Assembly (NCBI GenBank): GCA_963930775.1
Contig: OZ005696.1
Location: 186,001 to 250,000 of the forward strand
Direction: 5' to 3'
Length of the DNA stretch: 64,000 nt
Origin: Cliona cf. orientalis
Lineage: Eukaryota > Porifera > Demospongiae > Clionaida > Clionaidae
Positions 1 through 10,514 of the stretch are shown piece after piece. Made by a program: the position numbers and the translations under genes. Positions within the stretch are counted from its first letter, which is position 1, and the number at the start of each line of letters is the position of its first letter. A model generated the notes under the pieces. It was given only the letters and a program-made list of their open reading frames with translations, was not told the origin of the DNA and made no database searches.

Positions 1-1211
1 GACTTACGCTCATTCAACTGTAGTTTTAACAATTATTACATACCATTATGTTGTGTTTGAGTGGAGGAAGGTGGTGTGTGTTGAGTGGGAGGCCGACTAG
101 CTGCACTGTTGCCGCCAGTTGGAGGTGTCACTCCGGCAGTGGCAGGTCCCTTCAACTTTCAAATTATTTGAGAAGAGTGATCTTTTTTGTATACTACGGC
201 TAGCTACTGCATACGTACTTGCCCAGCTCTTTCTTCAATCTCCTCCAGGAATCCAACTGAAAGCTCCAACTTATATTTACTATTTAATGCTGAAATATTG
301 TTCAAGAGCCGTTTCCCGTTTATCTTCGCTTCTACAAAAATAAACGGTAATTCGGTAATTTGGTGAGAGCAGTTAGTTGGTGACCAACAAGATTTAGTAG
401 AACTTACTGCAAAGCTTTTCAACATCATCACCATAATCAGCTCCATACTCCTGCCTTAGCCAGTGAGCTAGATCACTAGGGCCCAGCGATTCTGAGAAAT
501 CTACACAGTTCAGTTAGATCATAGACATCTATGGTTAGAGTACATGTACATGCACACCAGGGAACATACCAATGGCAGCTGTGGTGGTAGTGGTGGCGCT
601 GGCTGACTGAGCATGTGACACGGTGGTCGGTGTAGTGGAATCCACTCCCAGATCACCTGACACGGCACGTGTGCACAACATGAATGTACAGTATTAATCA
701 CATTTAATATGATAATGCCTTTAATACTTACATTACGATAATTTATTATGGTGCTTACCACTGTTGTCCTTGAACAGATCACAGACAAACTCAGCACAGT
801 CCACTTTACCAGCTTGGAAGAAGATTTGGATCAGAGCCCTGTACGTGGCTGCTTTTCCAAGACCTGATTTCCACCTGCTCAATGCCTCTCTCCTTCGCAC
901 ATATTATGCTACAAACTATCTCATCATAATAATAGGTTTATAGCAAAAAAATACCTTTGTAATTTTGGTTTATCTCGATATCTCTCGACAATATCGTTCC
1001 TGTCAGTGTCAGTCAGGCCAAGATGGTCCGCCACGACATCTTGCCGATCCAATATTACGTCAGCGATCCTACCTAGGTGTTTAGGTATTATTAGACCTCT
1101 GCCATCCCTGTGCTCGAAGTCGATCTCTTCATCCAGCTTCCATCGAACGGCTGCAGGGACGGTGGCTATGATATCCGATAAAGTGCGAGCGCGAGACATC
1201 TTCGCTGCCAC
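1..1211 (-). CDS. Death domain-SAM domain adaptor protein (3' part runs off the window)
   Basis: Six exons join in phase: 1211-955, 892-759, 656-570, 500-408, 331-219 and 149-44, with the last visible donor at 44, so the C-terminus lies outside. About 263 residues are visible. Exons 1-2 hold a Death-fold domain (roughly residues 40-128): a helix carrying ADHLGLTDTDRNDIVERY, then ALSRWKSGLGKAATYRAL, which matches the Death-domain pattern of a conserved Trp followed by ATY..L. A Ser/Thr-rich linker follows (exon 3), then a SAM-like domain in exons 4-5 (DLAHWLRQEYG, then KINGKRLLNNISAL). Exon 6 is Pro/Thr/Ser-rich. Such proteins act as cytosolic adaptors that oligomerise through both domains; partners here are unknown. 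The start is Met at 1211, with a second in-frame Met at 1199. The Death call is strong; the SAM call is moderate. Confidence 0.8.
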
Positions 1212-1267
1212 ATATGTGTGGGCGTGGTTCAGCCAGTACGTTGATTATGTAGGCGGGATTGGAAAAC
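1212..1267. promoter_or_regulatory. 56-bp divergent intergenic region (candidate bidirectional promoter)
   Basis: Only 56 bases separate the start codons of the Death-SAM gene (minus) and the TIR-MBT gene (plus). No TATA box is evident. Both 5' UTRs must be very short or overlap, so the two genes very probably share promoter elements. The function is inferred from layout alone. Confidence 0.5.
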
Positions 1268-4200
1268 ATGGCTGAAACGAACAAGGAACTTTTTATCAGC
1301 TATGGCCGCGAGCCGGAAACGGTCAATTTCGTGAGGTTACTCAAACGTGACCTGGAAAAGAATGGGTAAGTTTCCGGCCTAGATTGTATTACAAGTAATA
1401 GTACAAGCACTTGAATGCTTGCTTGTACAAAAACCACAACACAATTGATTAGAATTTGCGCACATTCCCATCATAATCGTACGTATGTAGGCTGACAATA
1501 TGGCTGGATGCGGAGGACATCAGCGCTGGGTGTGACTGGTACAGCGCTATTGGTCAAGGCCTGGAGAACTGTAAGGGCATCATAGCTGTCATTACCAACA
1601 AGTACATCAACTCCCACTACTGCAAGAGCGAACTCTACACAGCAAACAACGACAAGAAGCACATCTTTCCGATTATCTTTGAGGACGTCGACTTCACCTC
1701 GAGTGCGGCAGCCAAGGGAGTGAAGTACATCATTTCTGGTATCAACTGGACAATGTTTCGGCCCGCCATTGATGATTATCACACCTCCCTTATCAGGCTC
1801 TGCCAGGGAATGAAGGAACAAGGTAAGCATAACTAAATCAATGATTTTTTTAAGCATGATTGACTGACTTGTCCCTCATATCCTTATCTGGATGAAGCTT
1901 ATGTTGACAAAAACGATGCCAGTCATCCATGCCCTATTTGGCCCATTGGTGGTAATAAGTATAACACACTGCATGCTTGTGGTTTTATTGGGTGTTGAGC
2001 CACATGTGGTTTGCTATCTTAATCACCCTCTCAATTAACTCCTTTGGCAGTCACTTACACCCTCTTCACAACTACTTCACCACTTGCAGGTCTAGGAGTG
2101 CCAGCTGAAGGGGGCGTGGCTGCTGAGACTACAGATGCTCTGGCCACTAAGAGTGAGTGTATAACAAATCAAACCTCCCATCTCAAAATTTCGCATAATA
2201 ATTTAAGGCTGGTTCATTATAATTGGCTCTTTATTGTACTTAAATTTCTCTCTGCATAGCTTATTCAACCAATTTTTTTGATAACTTGATCTATTAATTT
2301 TGTTTCAGTGGGTCACCTTAATGTATCTGGCAGTGATGATGCTCCACCCAGTGCCCCTCCCCCTCACCTGTCTCCCCACGGCCACGGTGGTGGATATCCT
2401 CAATCACCTTATCCTTCTTATCCACCTCCGGCTCCCTATCCTTCAAGCCCCACCCCTTATCCTCCTGGGCCACTCCCACCCTATCAGACCACGCCCCCTC
2501 ATCCTGGCTATCCCCAACACCCCTCTGCAGCGTACTATGGATATGCACAGCAGCAACCAAATTCGAATGGTTATCCTCAGGGCTACACTATGCCACCGAG
2601 CACGCAGTATCCTGGAATGTATGCTCCACCCACTTCAATGCCTCCAGCTCCGCCCACACAGCATCCTGGTATGTATACTCCGCCCACTGCCACGCCTCCA
2701 GCTCCACCCCCTCAGCCTCAGCCGACTGCGTACACAGAGTATACTGATGGCCCTCCAAAGTACTCTGACCTTTATCAAGGCCAACCGCCCCCTCCCGCAA
2801 GTGCTCCGCAGCAGACGACCTATCCACCCCCACCTGCCGAACCACTCCCAGAAAAACCTTCCAGTGAGTTATTATCAATCATAAAATTAATATTTTACAC
2901 CATATCTGATTCTAGTATGGTGTAAAAATACAATTGTGCCAAATATTTATGGTTAGCGAACATTGATTTTCTTTAGTTGCATCTGATTGTGGTGGTCCCT
3001 CTAAACCGACATTCAGTGTTGGGATGAAGCTGGAAGCTGTCGACCGGAGGTTCCCTTACTTCGTCTGTGTCGCTACCATCATGGACAGGAAAGGTGTTCA
3101 ATTATCAATCAATACCAGAGCCAAATCACACAATTTTATTTATTTTTTTTTTTTACGAAGTATCTCCTACTAATTGAAGTTTTTGTCATGCACACATTTT
3201 TATCTCCCAATTTCTACTATTTATTTCAGAGAGTGAAGTTTTGATCCACTTTGATGGCTGGAGCAGTGACTATGACTACTGGTGTCCACCTGACGCTGTG
3301 GAGCTCCACCCACCTGGCTGGTGCTATAGAAACAGCTGGGAACTGCAAACGCCTAGAGGTAGCTGCTGCATGTACATACCCCACTGCTACAGCACCAACA
3401 ATAACCTTTATCATGCAGGTCAGGAATGGCGTGGCTGGGACGAGTATGTATCACGTATGGAGGCTGACAAAGCTCCTGAACATCTCTTTACACCAGTAAT
3501 AAATAATAATTATAAGAATTTCACGAAAAAAAAACCAACTGAAATTACAGCTGATCATGCACTGAAAGCCTTTTGCCCCTTACAGGGTCAAGTGGCTGGG
3601 CCGGGCACTTTGTTATTCCGAGCAGGGATGAGTATTGAAGCCAAGGACAGGAAGAACCCAAGCCTGATATGTGCAGCCACCATCCAGCGCATTGGCGAGA
3701 GAGGCAAACTGCTCATCCATTTTGATGGGTGGAGTCAGAACTACGACTACTGGTGCAAGCCATCCACCCCTGACATACACCCTCCTATGTGGTGTGGCAA
3801 AAACAGCAGAAAAGTCACAGCACCAAATGGTAAATAAATTTCATCTATAGAGCATCAATTTTCTTAGAAGTTAGATGTCGAAATTTAATTAGTAGCCTGT
3901 AATAACAGTATTCCACAGTGTTTCAAAACCAGTTGCCGTTACTATTTCCAGGTTATATGGGGAACTTCAAATGGAGCGAGTATCTTGCTAGTCCAGGAAG
4001 GATCCCAGCTCCAGCCCACCTGTTCACACAGGTAGCAAAGCAAGATGAAAATCTATTAATTTTTTTAGCGATTATTAATAATCCTCCATTATTATCCAGG
4101 AGCAACTCTCAGCTAATGGTGATGGTAGGTCAGGTGCCTCAGGTCAAGGGTCAAGTGGAGCACAGCTGGGTAAATTTCAAGTTAGTATGAAGCTCGAGGC

Positions 4201-4628
4201 AAAGGATCGTCTGCACCCCACACTGGTTGCCGTGGCTACCATCATCGACATTCGAGACGAAAAACTACTGATCCATTTCGATGGGTGGACATCAAAGTAT
4301 GACTACTGGTGCAAGCCTACCTCCGCTGATATTCACCCTGTGGGCTGGTGTGCTCAGCATAACAAAGACCTACAACCTCCGAAAGGTAGCTAGTCTTTAG
4401 AGTACAGTTTAGTATTCTTCCAAGTATCTTAATTCCTCCCACTATGGATTTTTTAATCTTGGGGGAGGAAGGGGGGAGCTCACCTCAATTTGCCAGTCTA
4501 GAATTAAATTTTATCAATTTTGTCATTGTGTTACAGATATTGATGGTACATTTTCATGGACTAGTTATCTCCAGCAGAATGGCGCTAAAGCTGTACCCAC
4601 AGATGCATTTGTCAGCTCACAAAAATAA
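1268..4628 (+). CDS. TIR domain / proline-rich / triple MBT-repeat fusion protein
   Basis: Eleven exons join in phase to 690 residues: 1268-1365, 1491-1822, 2090-2152, 2309-2863, 2977-3093, 3230-3358, 3419-3495, 3586-3829, 3952-4031, 4100-4385 and 4537-4628. Residues 1-140 are a TIR domain (LFISYGRE, then TIWLDAEDI). Its SHYCKSELY motif places a Glu where SARM1-type TIR NADases have their catalytic Glu. Residues 165-350 are Pro/Tyr/Gln-rich (exon 4). Residues 350-660 hold three MBT cores, each with IHFDGW...YDYWC and a GWC or MWC end. Core 2 carries DRKNPSL, the Asp and Asn of the methyl-lysine cage in L3MBTL1 repeat 2, plus the cage Phe, Trp and Tyr. There is no signal peptide or membrane segment, so a nuclear or cytosolic site is likely. 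Methyl-lysine reading and NAD cleavage are inferred from the families. Confidence 0.9.
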
Positions 4629-5099
4629 CTATCGATCAATCTCAGACACAGTCTGTTATTTTTATTTCAGTGTGATATTATGTCTTCTAAGACATGAATT
4701 AGCAACACTTTTCTGTACTTGTCATTATACTATATTATTATACAGTGAAAAAAATTTAATATTTTTCAGAACGACAATTTTCTTATTATAGTCTGTATCC
4801 TAACCTGGAGGGCACAAAAGATGCGCTCTCAGAAGACTCACGGTTGGTCAGAATTGTTGTGCCGTGTGCACAAACGAGGTTGCCAGGGCCTAGGTAATGT
4901 AGGGTAATGTAGGGTAAAGCAGGTAATGTAGAGTGATATAAGATAAAGTATGAGGAGACTGCAGGGGCTGGCACCCCCTCCCCCCCCCCCCTTGTTAATA
5001 TTATTATTATTTTAATACATTTCCCATAATAATAATGATAGTACTTAATATTATTATCATTCAGGCTCGGTTGTGTCATGTGCAATATTGCTGAATGTT
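4629..5099. other. Spacer between convergent genes
   Basis: This 471-base stretch separates the stops of the TIR-MBT and FSIP2-like genes. It holds short GGTAATGTAG-type repeats near 4890-4940, related to the satellite at 13.8-14.35 kb, and a poly-C run near 4978-4990. I see no AATAAA close to either stop. Confidence 0.5.
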
Positions 5100-8000
5100 C
5101 TACACAGGGGGAGCAGCAGTTCTCTCCATGGCCTTTGCCATGGCTAGGCTGACAACGTCAGACGCTGTACTCTGCTCGGCAACGATCATCTCTGCTGCCA
5201 GCGAGTCACTATCCTTTCCCTCCTCTCCCTCTAGATCTGCAGCAATACCCTCAGAACTAGCACTTCTTTTTCCAACATTGACTGTATCCACATCACTAGC
5301 CTCCTCCTCCCCGCCTGTTTCAGTGATATTATCATTAGAACCAGTCTGTGGTTCATCTTCTTCGTTCAGTGTCCGCTGCATGTGGTTAAATGACTGCTCC
5401 ACGCCATCACTAATCTCAAGTTGCTTCACATTGCTGTCTTGGTCACAGCTCAAGCTGGTCAGGCTGTCCTCTGCATCAACGACCTTGATGGTAGCTTCCT
5501 CCTTGTTTCGCTGCTGTTGGAGGTCATATGAGTCTGTGTGCTCAATACCATCCACTGATTCAGTAGCTAGGTCTGGTTCCAGCTCCTCAGATTCCCATTC
5601 TGGATTCTCAAATTCTGATTCCAATTCCTCTTCCTCTTCTTCTGTCAGTAAATCCTGCATATACAGTCATAGAACCACAGTCATGCTGAAATTCTTTAAT
5701 AAAATTAATCCAATGAGGAACTAGCTGCATCCATTTATGAGTGACTATTAGTATAATTATGGCAGTTTTAATAATAATTATTGTGTTTAGCACCTCAAGA
5801 ATGTGAACGGTTGGTGTTGTATCAAATCTGACGTTATTCCCACTCAATGGCCCTTTCTGAGTCAACCTCTTCACTTCCCTGTTGTGGGCAGGTGAAGGTT
5901 GGTACCACTTCTTAACGTCAGCGCTCATCTTCTTAGTGCGGCTCATGGAGGTGTGCAGCTGGGGGGCGTTGGGGTGACTCAGCAGCTCCTCAATGTGCTT
6001 CTCATGCTCTTTCCTCCTATAATGTGGCACGTATAATTCAGTAATGATGACATCATACTATTCAAATGTACAGTATATTAATATAGGCCACTGTGTAATT
6101 ATTTTGTTTCAGGGTCCATTAATAACGGTAATCATGCAGCCAGAATACATAATAATTATTATAGGAACTCTGTTTGTACCATGCTTCCTTCTTGTGCTCC
6201 AGGTGGTGCTGCCAGTGCTGGATCTTCTTTTGTGTCTTTTCCTTCCATTCCTCCATCTCGCACACCTTCTTCTTGTGCCACTGTTTCTCCAGTTTGTCTG
6301 CCTCTTGCTTCAGCTCCTCCACCTGCTGGTGGTTCTCCTCCATGACCCTCTGATGACGCTCTAGTTGTGATCGATACTCTCTCTAATAAATTCTAGAAAG
6401 AGATTCATTGAGCCTGTAGCTATATACCTTCTTCTCTTTGCTGTAGTATTTGAAATAGTTTCTCTCTTCTTCTCATCCTCTTTTCCCTCTCTTCCTTCTC
6501 TTCAGCTTTTCTCATCTTCTCTTCCTCCTTGGCCTTCTGAGCATGCTCTTCATATAATTGCCACCGACGTTCAACCTAAAATTTAGTAACAAAAGCGTAG
6601 CACCGACACTGCATGTTAAATGTCTGGCCGGCTGCGGAGTGGACTCACCTCTTTGAGGTGATTGAGTCTATCATCTTGCTTCATCTTGGCTAGGTAAATC
6701 CTTCTCATGCTGTCCTCTACCTCGTTCTGTTTCAAGAGGCTCTTTCGACGAAGCATTTCCTGAAATTACTTGGGAAGTGAACATCTATCCCATGCAAGAT
6801 ATATTATACTGTATAGCCGGAAATATTGGCGGTAATTAAATTTGGCGGTTGAGCCCAAAATCACTATTGCAAGAATATTGGCGGATTTAAATTTGGCGGT
6901 TCGGCACAGGATCACCATACGTATAATATATATGTGAGTAGGAAATTTTGGTGGATTTTAATTTGGCGGTTGTAATAATAATAATAATTATTATAGACCG
7001 CCAAATTTAATTCCCCTCCAAATTTTCCGGTTATACGGTAGTCTCTCTAGCTTATCAGAGATTGGAATTGAGAATTTAATAATAATACCGTAACCCACTT
7101 CATGTTCTTTTTGCAGCTGTTGCAGTTTCCTCTTCTCCCTCTCTGCCTCTTGCTTGACTTCATTCTTTTCTCTTTGCATCTTTCGTTCTTCTAGTACTTT
7201 CTTCTTGCTAATCTCTTCTTTTTTCTCTCTTCTTTTCAAGAGAAGCTGCTTGTGCCTCAACTTTTTCTCTTGCTGTCGAAAGAAAGCTTTTCTCCTTTCC
7301 TCTCTCTCCTTGTCCATGGCACTCGTTCGACTCTGCTCTCTAACATCACTCTTGTGCTAAAACATAAAATATAATAATATTGCTTAGTGTGCAATATCTG
7401 CTTAGTCTGCGTAATGGTTATAATATTATTCAGTCTGATTTGCCTTTCTATCTCGCTCCTTGATTTCGTCCTCTTGCTGTTTGCGAAGCTTCATAAACTC
7501 AAAATCCAGGAAGTTACGGTAAGCATTGTACTCCTTCAGGGAGTGGCAAATCACATGAAGATCACTGGTAATGTACCTATGCCGGAAATCACAACACAGA
7601 GAAACTGTAATAATAATATTGCTTTCTAGCCACTCAGATGTCCCTAAAGGACAGCCCTTCTTCCCATCAGGGCCTACCCCCCAGATTTTCATGTAATAGT
7701 GTGATAATTGTTATGCTAAAAAAACAGAGAGCCTATATGACTAATATCTAGACTACCCTTATTTTTCGGTTCTAATAATGAGACTGCTATGCGTACCCAT
7801 TTTGAAAGAGTTTCTCCTTCATGGCCTTGCGATGATAGTAGGACCTCAGGTGGGGGTCGTGTAGACTGTTGTACTCCAGAAACTGGTAGTATTCTTGTGA
7901 ATTGGACAAGTCGAACACGTGTCCGGTGTAAGACTTCCGCCTCTGTTCAATGATTGAATCCACAGATTTATCGGATTTAATCCACGAGAAAGTAGTTTTA

Positions 8001-8222
8001 AATTATTATACTTACTGTTTCGCATAGCTTTGTGCTGACTAGCGGCCCTCTTCGGTGAAGTTTTGGCAGCGACGGCACTCGGAAGGTCAAAGCCACGCCT
8101 CCTACGTGAACGGTAGGAGCTCTCGAACAACGGCGCATAGAACTTATGGTTGGTCTGAAGATCCCTTGCGGCGTAGGAGACGGAGAAGAGCACGGAGCTT
8201 CCGTTACATTTGCAGTAGCCAT
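5100..8222 (-). CDS. FSIP2-like coiled-coil protein (flagellar/fibrous-sheath type)
   Basis: Nine exons join in phase to 659 residues: 8222-8016, 7942-7797, 7576-7444, 7356-7099, 6759-6649, 6575-6428, 6378-6180, 6016-5794 and 5654-5100. Residues about 85-150 resemble the N-terminus of vertebrate fibrous sheath-interacting protein 2: a YNSLHDPHLRSYYHRK motif, then NGYITSD and SLKEYNAYRNFL. Residues 160-400 are a Lys/Glu/Arg-rich coiled coil. Residues 476-659 form an acidic tail that opens with a Glu run. FSIP2 lies in the sperm-tail fibrous sheath and binds AKAP4; a cilium or flagellum role here is inferred. Intron 3 appears to use a GC donor (AG|GCAAAT at 7444-7439), the only choice that keeps frame. 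The first ATG (8222) is used because it alone is in phase with exon 2. The FSIP2 link rests on my recall of that motif. Confidence 0.75.
6807..7040. mobile_element. Short inverted-repeat element (MITE-like) in intron 4 of the FSIP2-like gene
   Basis: The ends are imperfect inverted repeats of about 40 bases: TACTGTATAGCCGGAAA on the left and TACCGTATAACCGGAAA read from the right on the other strand. Each is followed by an AATTAAATTTGGCGGT block. The GGCGGT..AAATTTGGCGG motif recurs inside at 6890 and 6965. It has no coding capacity. The family is unknown. Confidence 0.6.
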
Positions 8223-8334
8223 CTCCTCGATGATATCAGCGCCAACAAATGTTCAACGATACGCGTAGCAGTTGCTATTGGGCGTGGTCATTCACGCTAT
8301 CATTTGCGCATGCGCAAATCGACAATGTATGATG

Positions 8335-9726
8335 CTAGTCAACATGGAATTCAAATTCTATATTGCAGTCACTGGTTCTTTCAAATTCCTCAGCAGCTAG
8401 TAACTCTTGTTGTTTGGTGCTTCCTCCTACACTCCCTCTTTCGTTCTCTGCCACAGCACCTGCTGTCCTTACTTCAGCTGGTTCTGTGCTAGTTACTGGA
8501 CCTCCCACATCCATCTCCACCAGCTCGTTCTGACCTACACAATGTCATTCAAGAGAAACATAGCATCGTATGCTTAAACAAGTGGAATAATTTTTATATT
8601 TTCTTGGTGAGGGATTACTCATTCAAACAATTACCTGGCTCTAGGGAAATACAACTTGTATGAATTTGACAATGAATTTATACAAGGGCTTATAGAGTCT
8701 ATGAGCCCTTGATTTATACCTGTTCCGTTTATGCTGCAGGTGCACTGATCCTGAGCTTCCTTCTGTTTTCTTAGCCTGTTCTCGAGGGCTTTTCTCTTCT
8801 TCTGCTTTTTCTTCCTGACATATTGCTTCTGCTTATCGATTTTAAATATCTCATCCCTTTGCTCCTTCGTGGCAGCTTTCTTCACAAGTGCCAGGAATAC
8901 TCCTCCTGGTGACTTCCTAAAATCATGATCGAGAAAAAAAAATCTGTTGATGATTGGAAAGAATTGCAATAATCCTCACTTGTAGTTTGCATCTGCTGCT
9001 ATCTGTCCGCCCTTTGATTGAATTTCTGATGTTCCTTTGAAGATCTCAAAAGATTTTTCAATCCCCATAATTCGCACAACATCTTGAATCAGGGGAATCT
9101 TTGGCTGGGGAGGGGGATGTAGAATAGAGAATAGTTCCAAGTTATAGTGTAACTATTATTGATCGATTCTTACTTCTTCCAAGCAGCGAGCTAACTCCTC
9201 ACCGACCTCGGATGTCGACAGCAGCTTCAGCTCTTCCAGAGAGAGAGGAGAGAGACACTGAACTGCTCCAACCCTCGCCAGCACACGAGGTATCTTCCTC
9301 TCCAAACCTGAAGCCAACCATAAGAACAATATGTACTACTGATCATATATAGCACATTTTGATCGTGGTATTAAATTATAGAGACAATATTAGAAATTCA
9401 CAGGTCTGGCATCCTGGGTCAAGGTGGTAGCTACCTGAATGATCCATGGGTTCTATTTCTCTAGATCTTTTCACTCCTCTCTTTGAGTCATCACACCTCC
9501 CTGGAGGTTTTTCAGTTGGCTGCTGAGAGTCGTCACTGGGATCAAAGATATCTATGCTGGGATCTGTCACCTCTCTGGCATGTTCTGACCCAGTAGCTGG
9601 CAGAATCGTAGACGAGACTACAGCTGCAGGGTCAAGGGGTTTATTCTCGCCATCTCCTCTTAGAACTTGGCCTGAATTGTCATCTGGTGGAGTTTGTCTC
9701 TCTGAAAGCGGCTCTACTTCTGTCAT
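8335..9726 (-). CDS. PHAX: PHAX, phosphorylated adaptor for RNA export
   Basis: Five exons join in phase to 315 residues: 9726-9435, 9307-9174, 9104-8980, 8916-8720 and 8534-8335. Exons 2-4 hold the PHAX RNA-binding domain: IPLIQDVVRIMGIEKSFEIF, then GG and KSPGGVFLALVKK, matching the TPGGVFLNLLK signature of human PHAX. A Lys/Arg-rich segment follows (QKQYVRKKKQKKRKAL). The N-terminus is acidic and disordered, with a basic KRGVKRSRE patch that could serve as a nuclear signal. PHAX bridges capped U snRNA and snoRNA to the CBC and CRM1 for export. At 315 residues it is shorter than human PHAX (about 394). Met 9726 is chosen; an in-frame Met at 9774 would add 16 residues. It lies 112 bases upstream of the FSIP2-like start on the same strand. 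Confidence 0.85.
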
Positions 9727-10514
9727 GATATGTACATGTACATGGTGTGCAAACGCAGACAGACGTCGTGGCATAGCATATAGGTAATGGTCGTCAAAAC
9801 ATGCGCGCGCCTCTTCGCTTCAGCTATGTACATAAAATTGCGAGAATACAGTGCCAGCCACACCATATACTTTGGGCGGGTCTGCAAATCAGTTCTCTCT
9901 GAGCTGCTGGCAGCTTCCCTCTTCTTCTCAAAGTGTTGCACGGCGAGCGAAAGAAGCCCTGTGAAGGAACTATCCCTTGCTTACGGCTACTTTCATCAGG
10001 TATATACTACAAAACTACTCACGAGTATCGATATCGTGGTGACCCCTGCACAACAATGATCATAGTTGTAACTAATACTGTCTAATCTGATTGGTCTGAT
10101 TGGTCATTAGCAGGTACTACGTAGGTATCTATAGAACCCTGATAAAATCCCTACAAGATTTTGATATCTGTATCCTCAGGCTATTACAGTGTTTTACTAT
10201 CATAATTATTATGATCTAAAATTGTTAGATACTGTTTAATTTCTATGTGATTTAGAAGACCTCTATGTGATTTAGAAGACCTCAGGGCTCCATAGAACCC
10301 TCACTTTGCTCGGGATTCTACAGAGAGCCCTTTTATCTTCTATTATCATGTAGAAACCTCCTAAACAGTGTCTGATTGAATTAATATAAAAATCATGAAA
10401 CATGATTTTAATCAAAAGGTCACTTTTACCATTAAGGTCACTTTTTCCCACACTAACAGGAATACTATATCTACAACCTACACTCTACTTTTGTACGGTA
10501 CAATAACTGCAGCA
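9727..10514. promoter_or_regulatory. Divergent spacer between PHAX and the acyl-CoA synthetase gene
   Basis: No gene is seen here. The stretch must hold both promoters. It contains CTGATTGGTCTGATTGGTCA near 10085, a 20-base unit repeated twice in tandem at 10242-10281, and a TTTGCTCGGGATTCTACA block at 10308-10325. These pieces are related to the satellite at 13.8-14.35 kb, so part of the spacer is an old copy of that repeat family. Confidence 0.4.

Noticed and set aside
8016-8193. Alternative frame from a GTG at 8193 at the 5' end of the FSIP2-like gene (SYAARDLQTNHKFYAPLF)
   Set aside because: No ATG precedes it in that frame, and it is out of phase with the next exon; the ATG at 8222 is in phase.
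10395-10514. 40-codon upstream extension of the acyl-CoA synthetase frame
   Set aside because: Low-complexity Thr/Phe/Lys sequence without family similarity. The Met at 10515 starts a good mitochondrial-type presequence.
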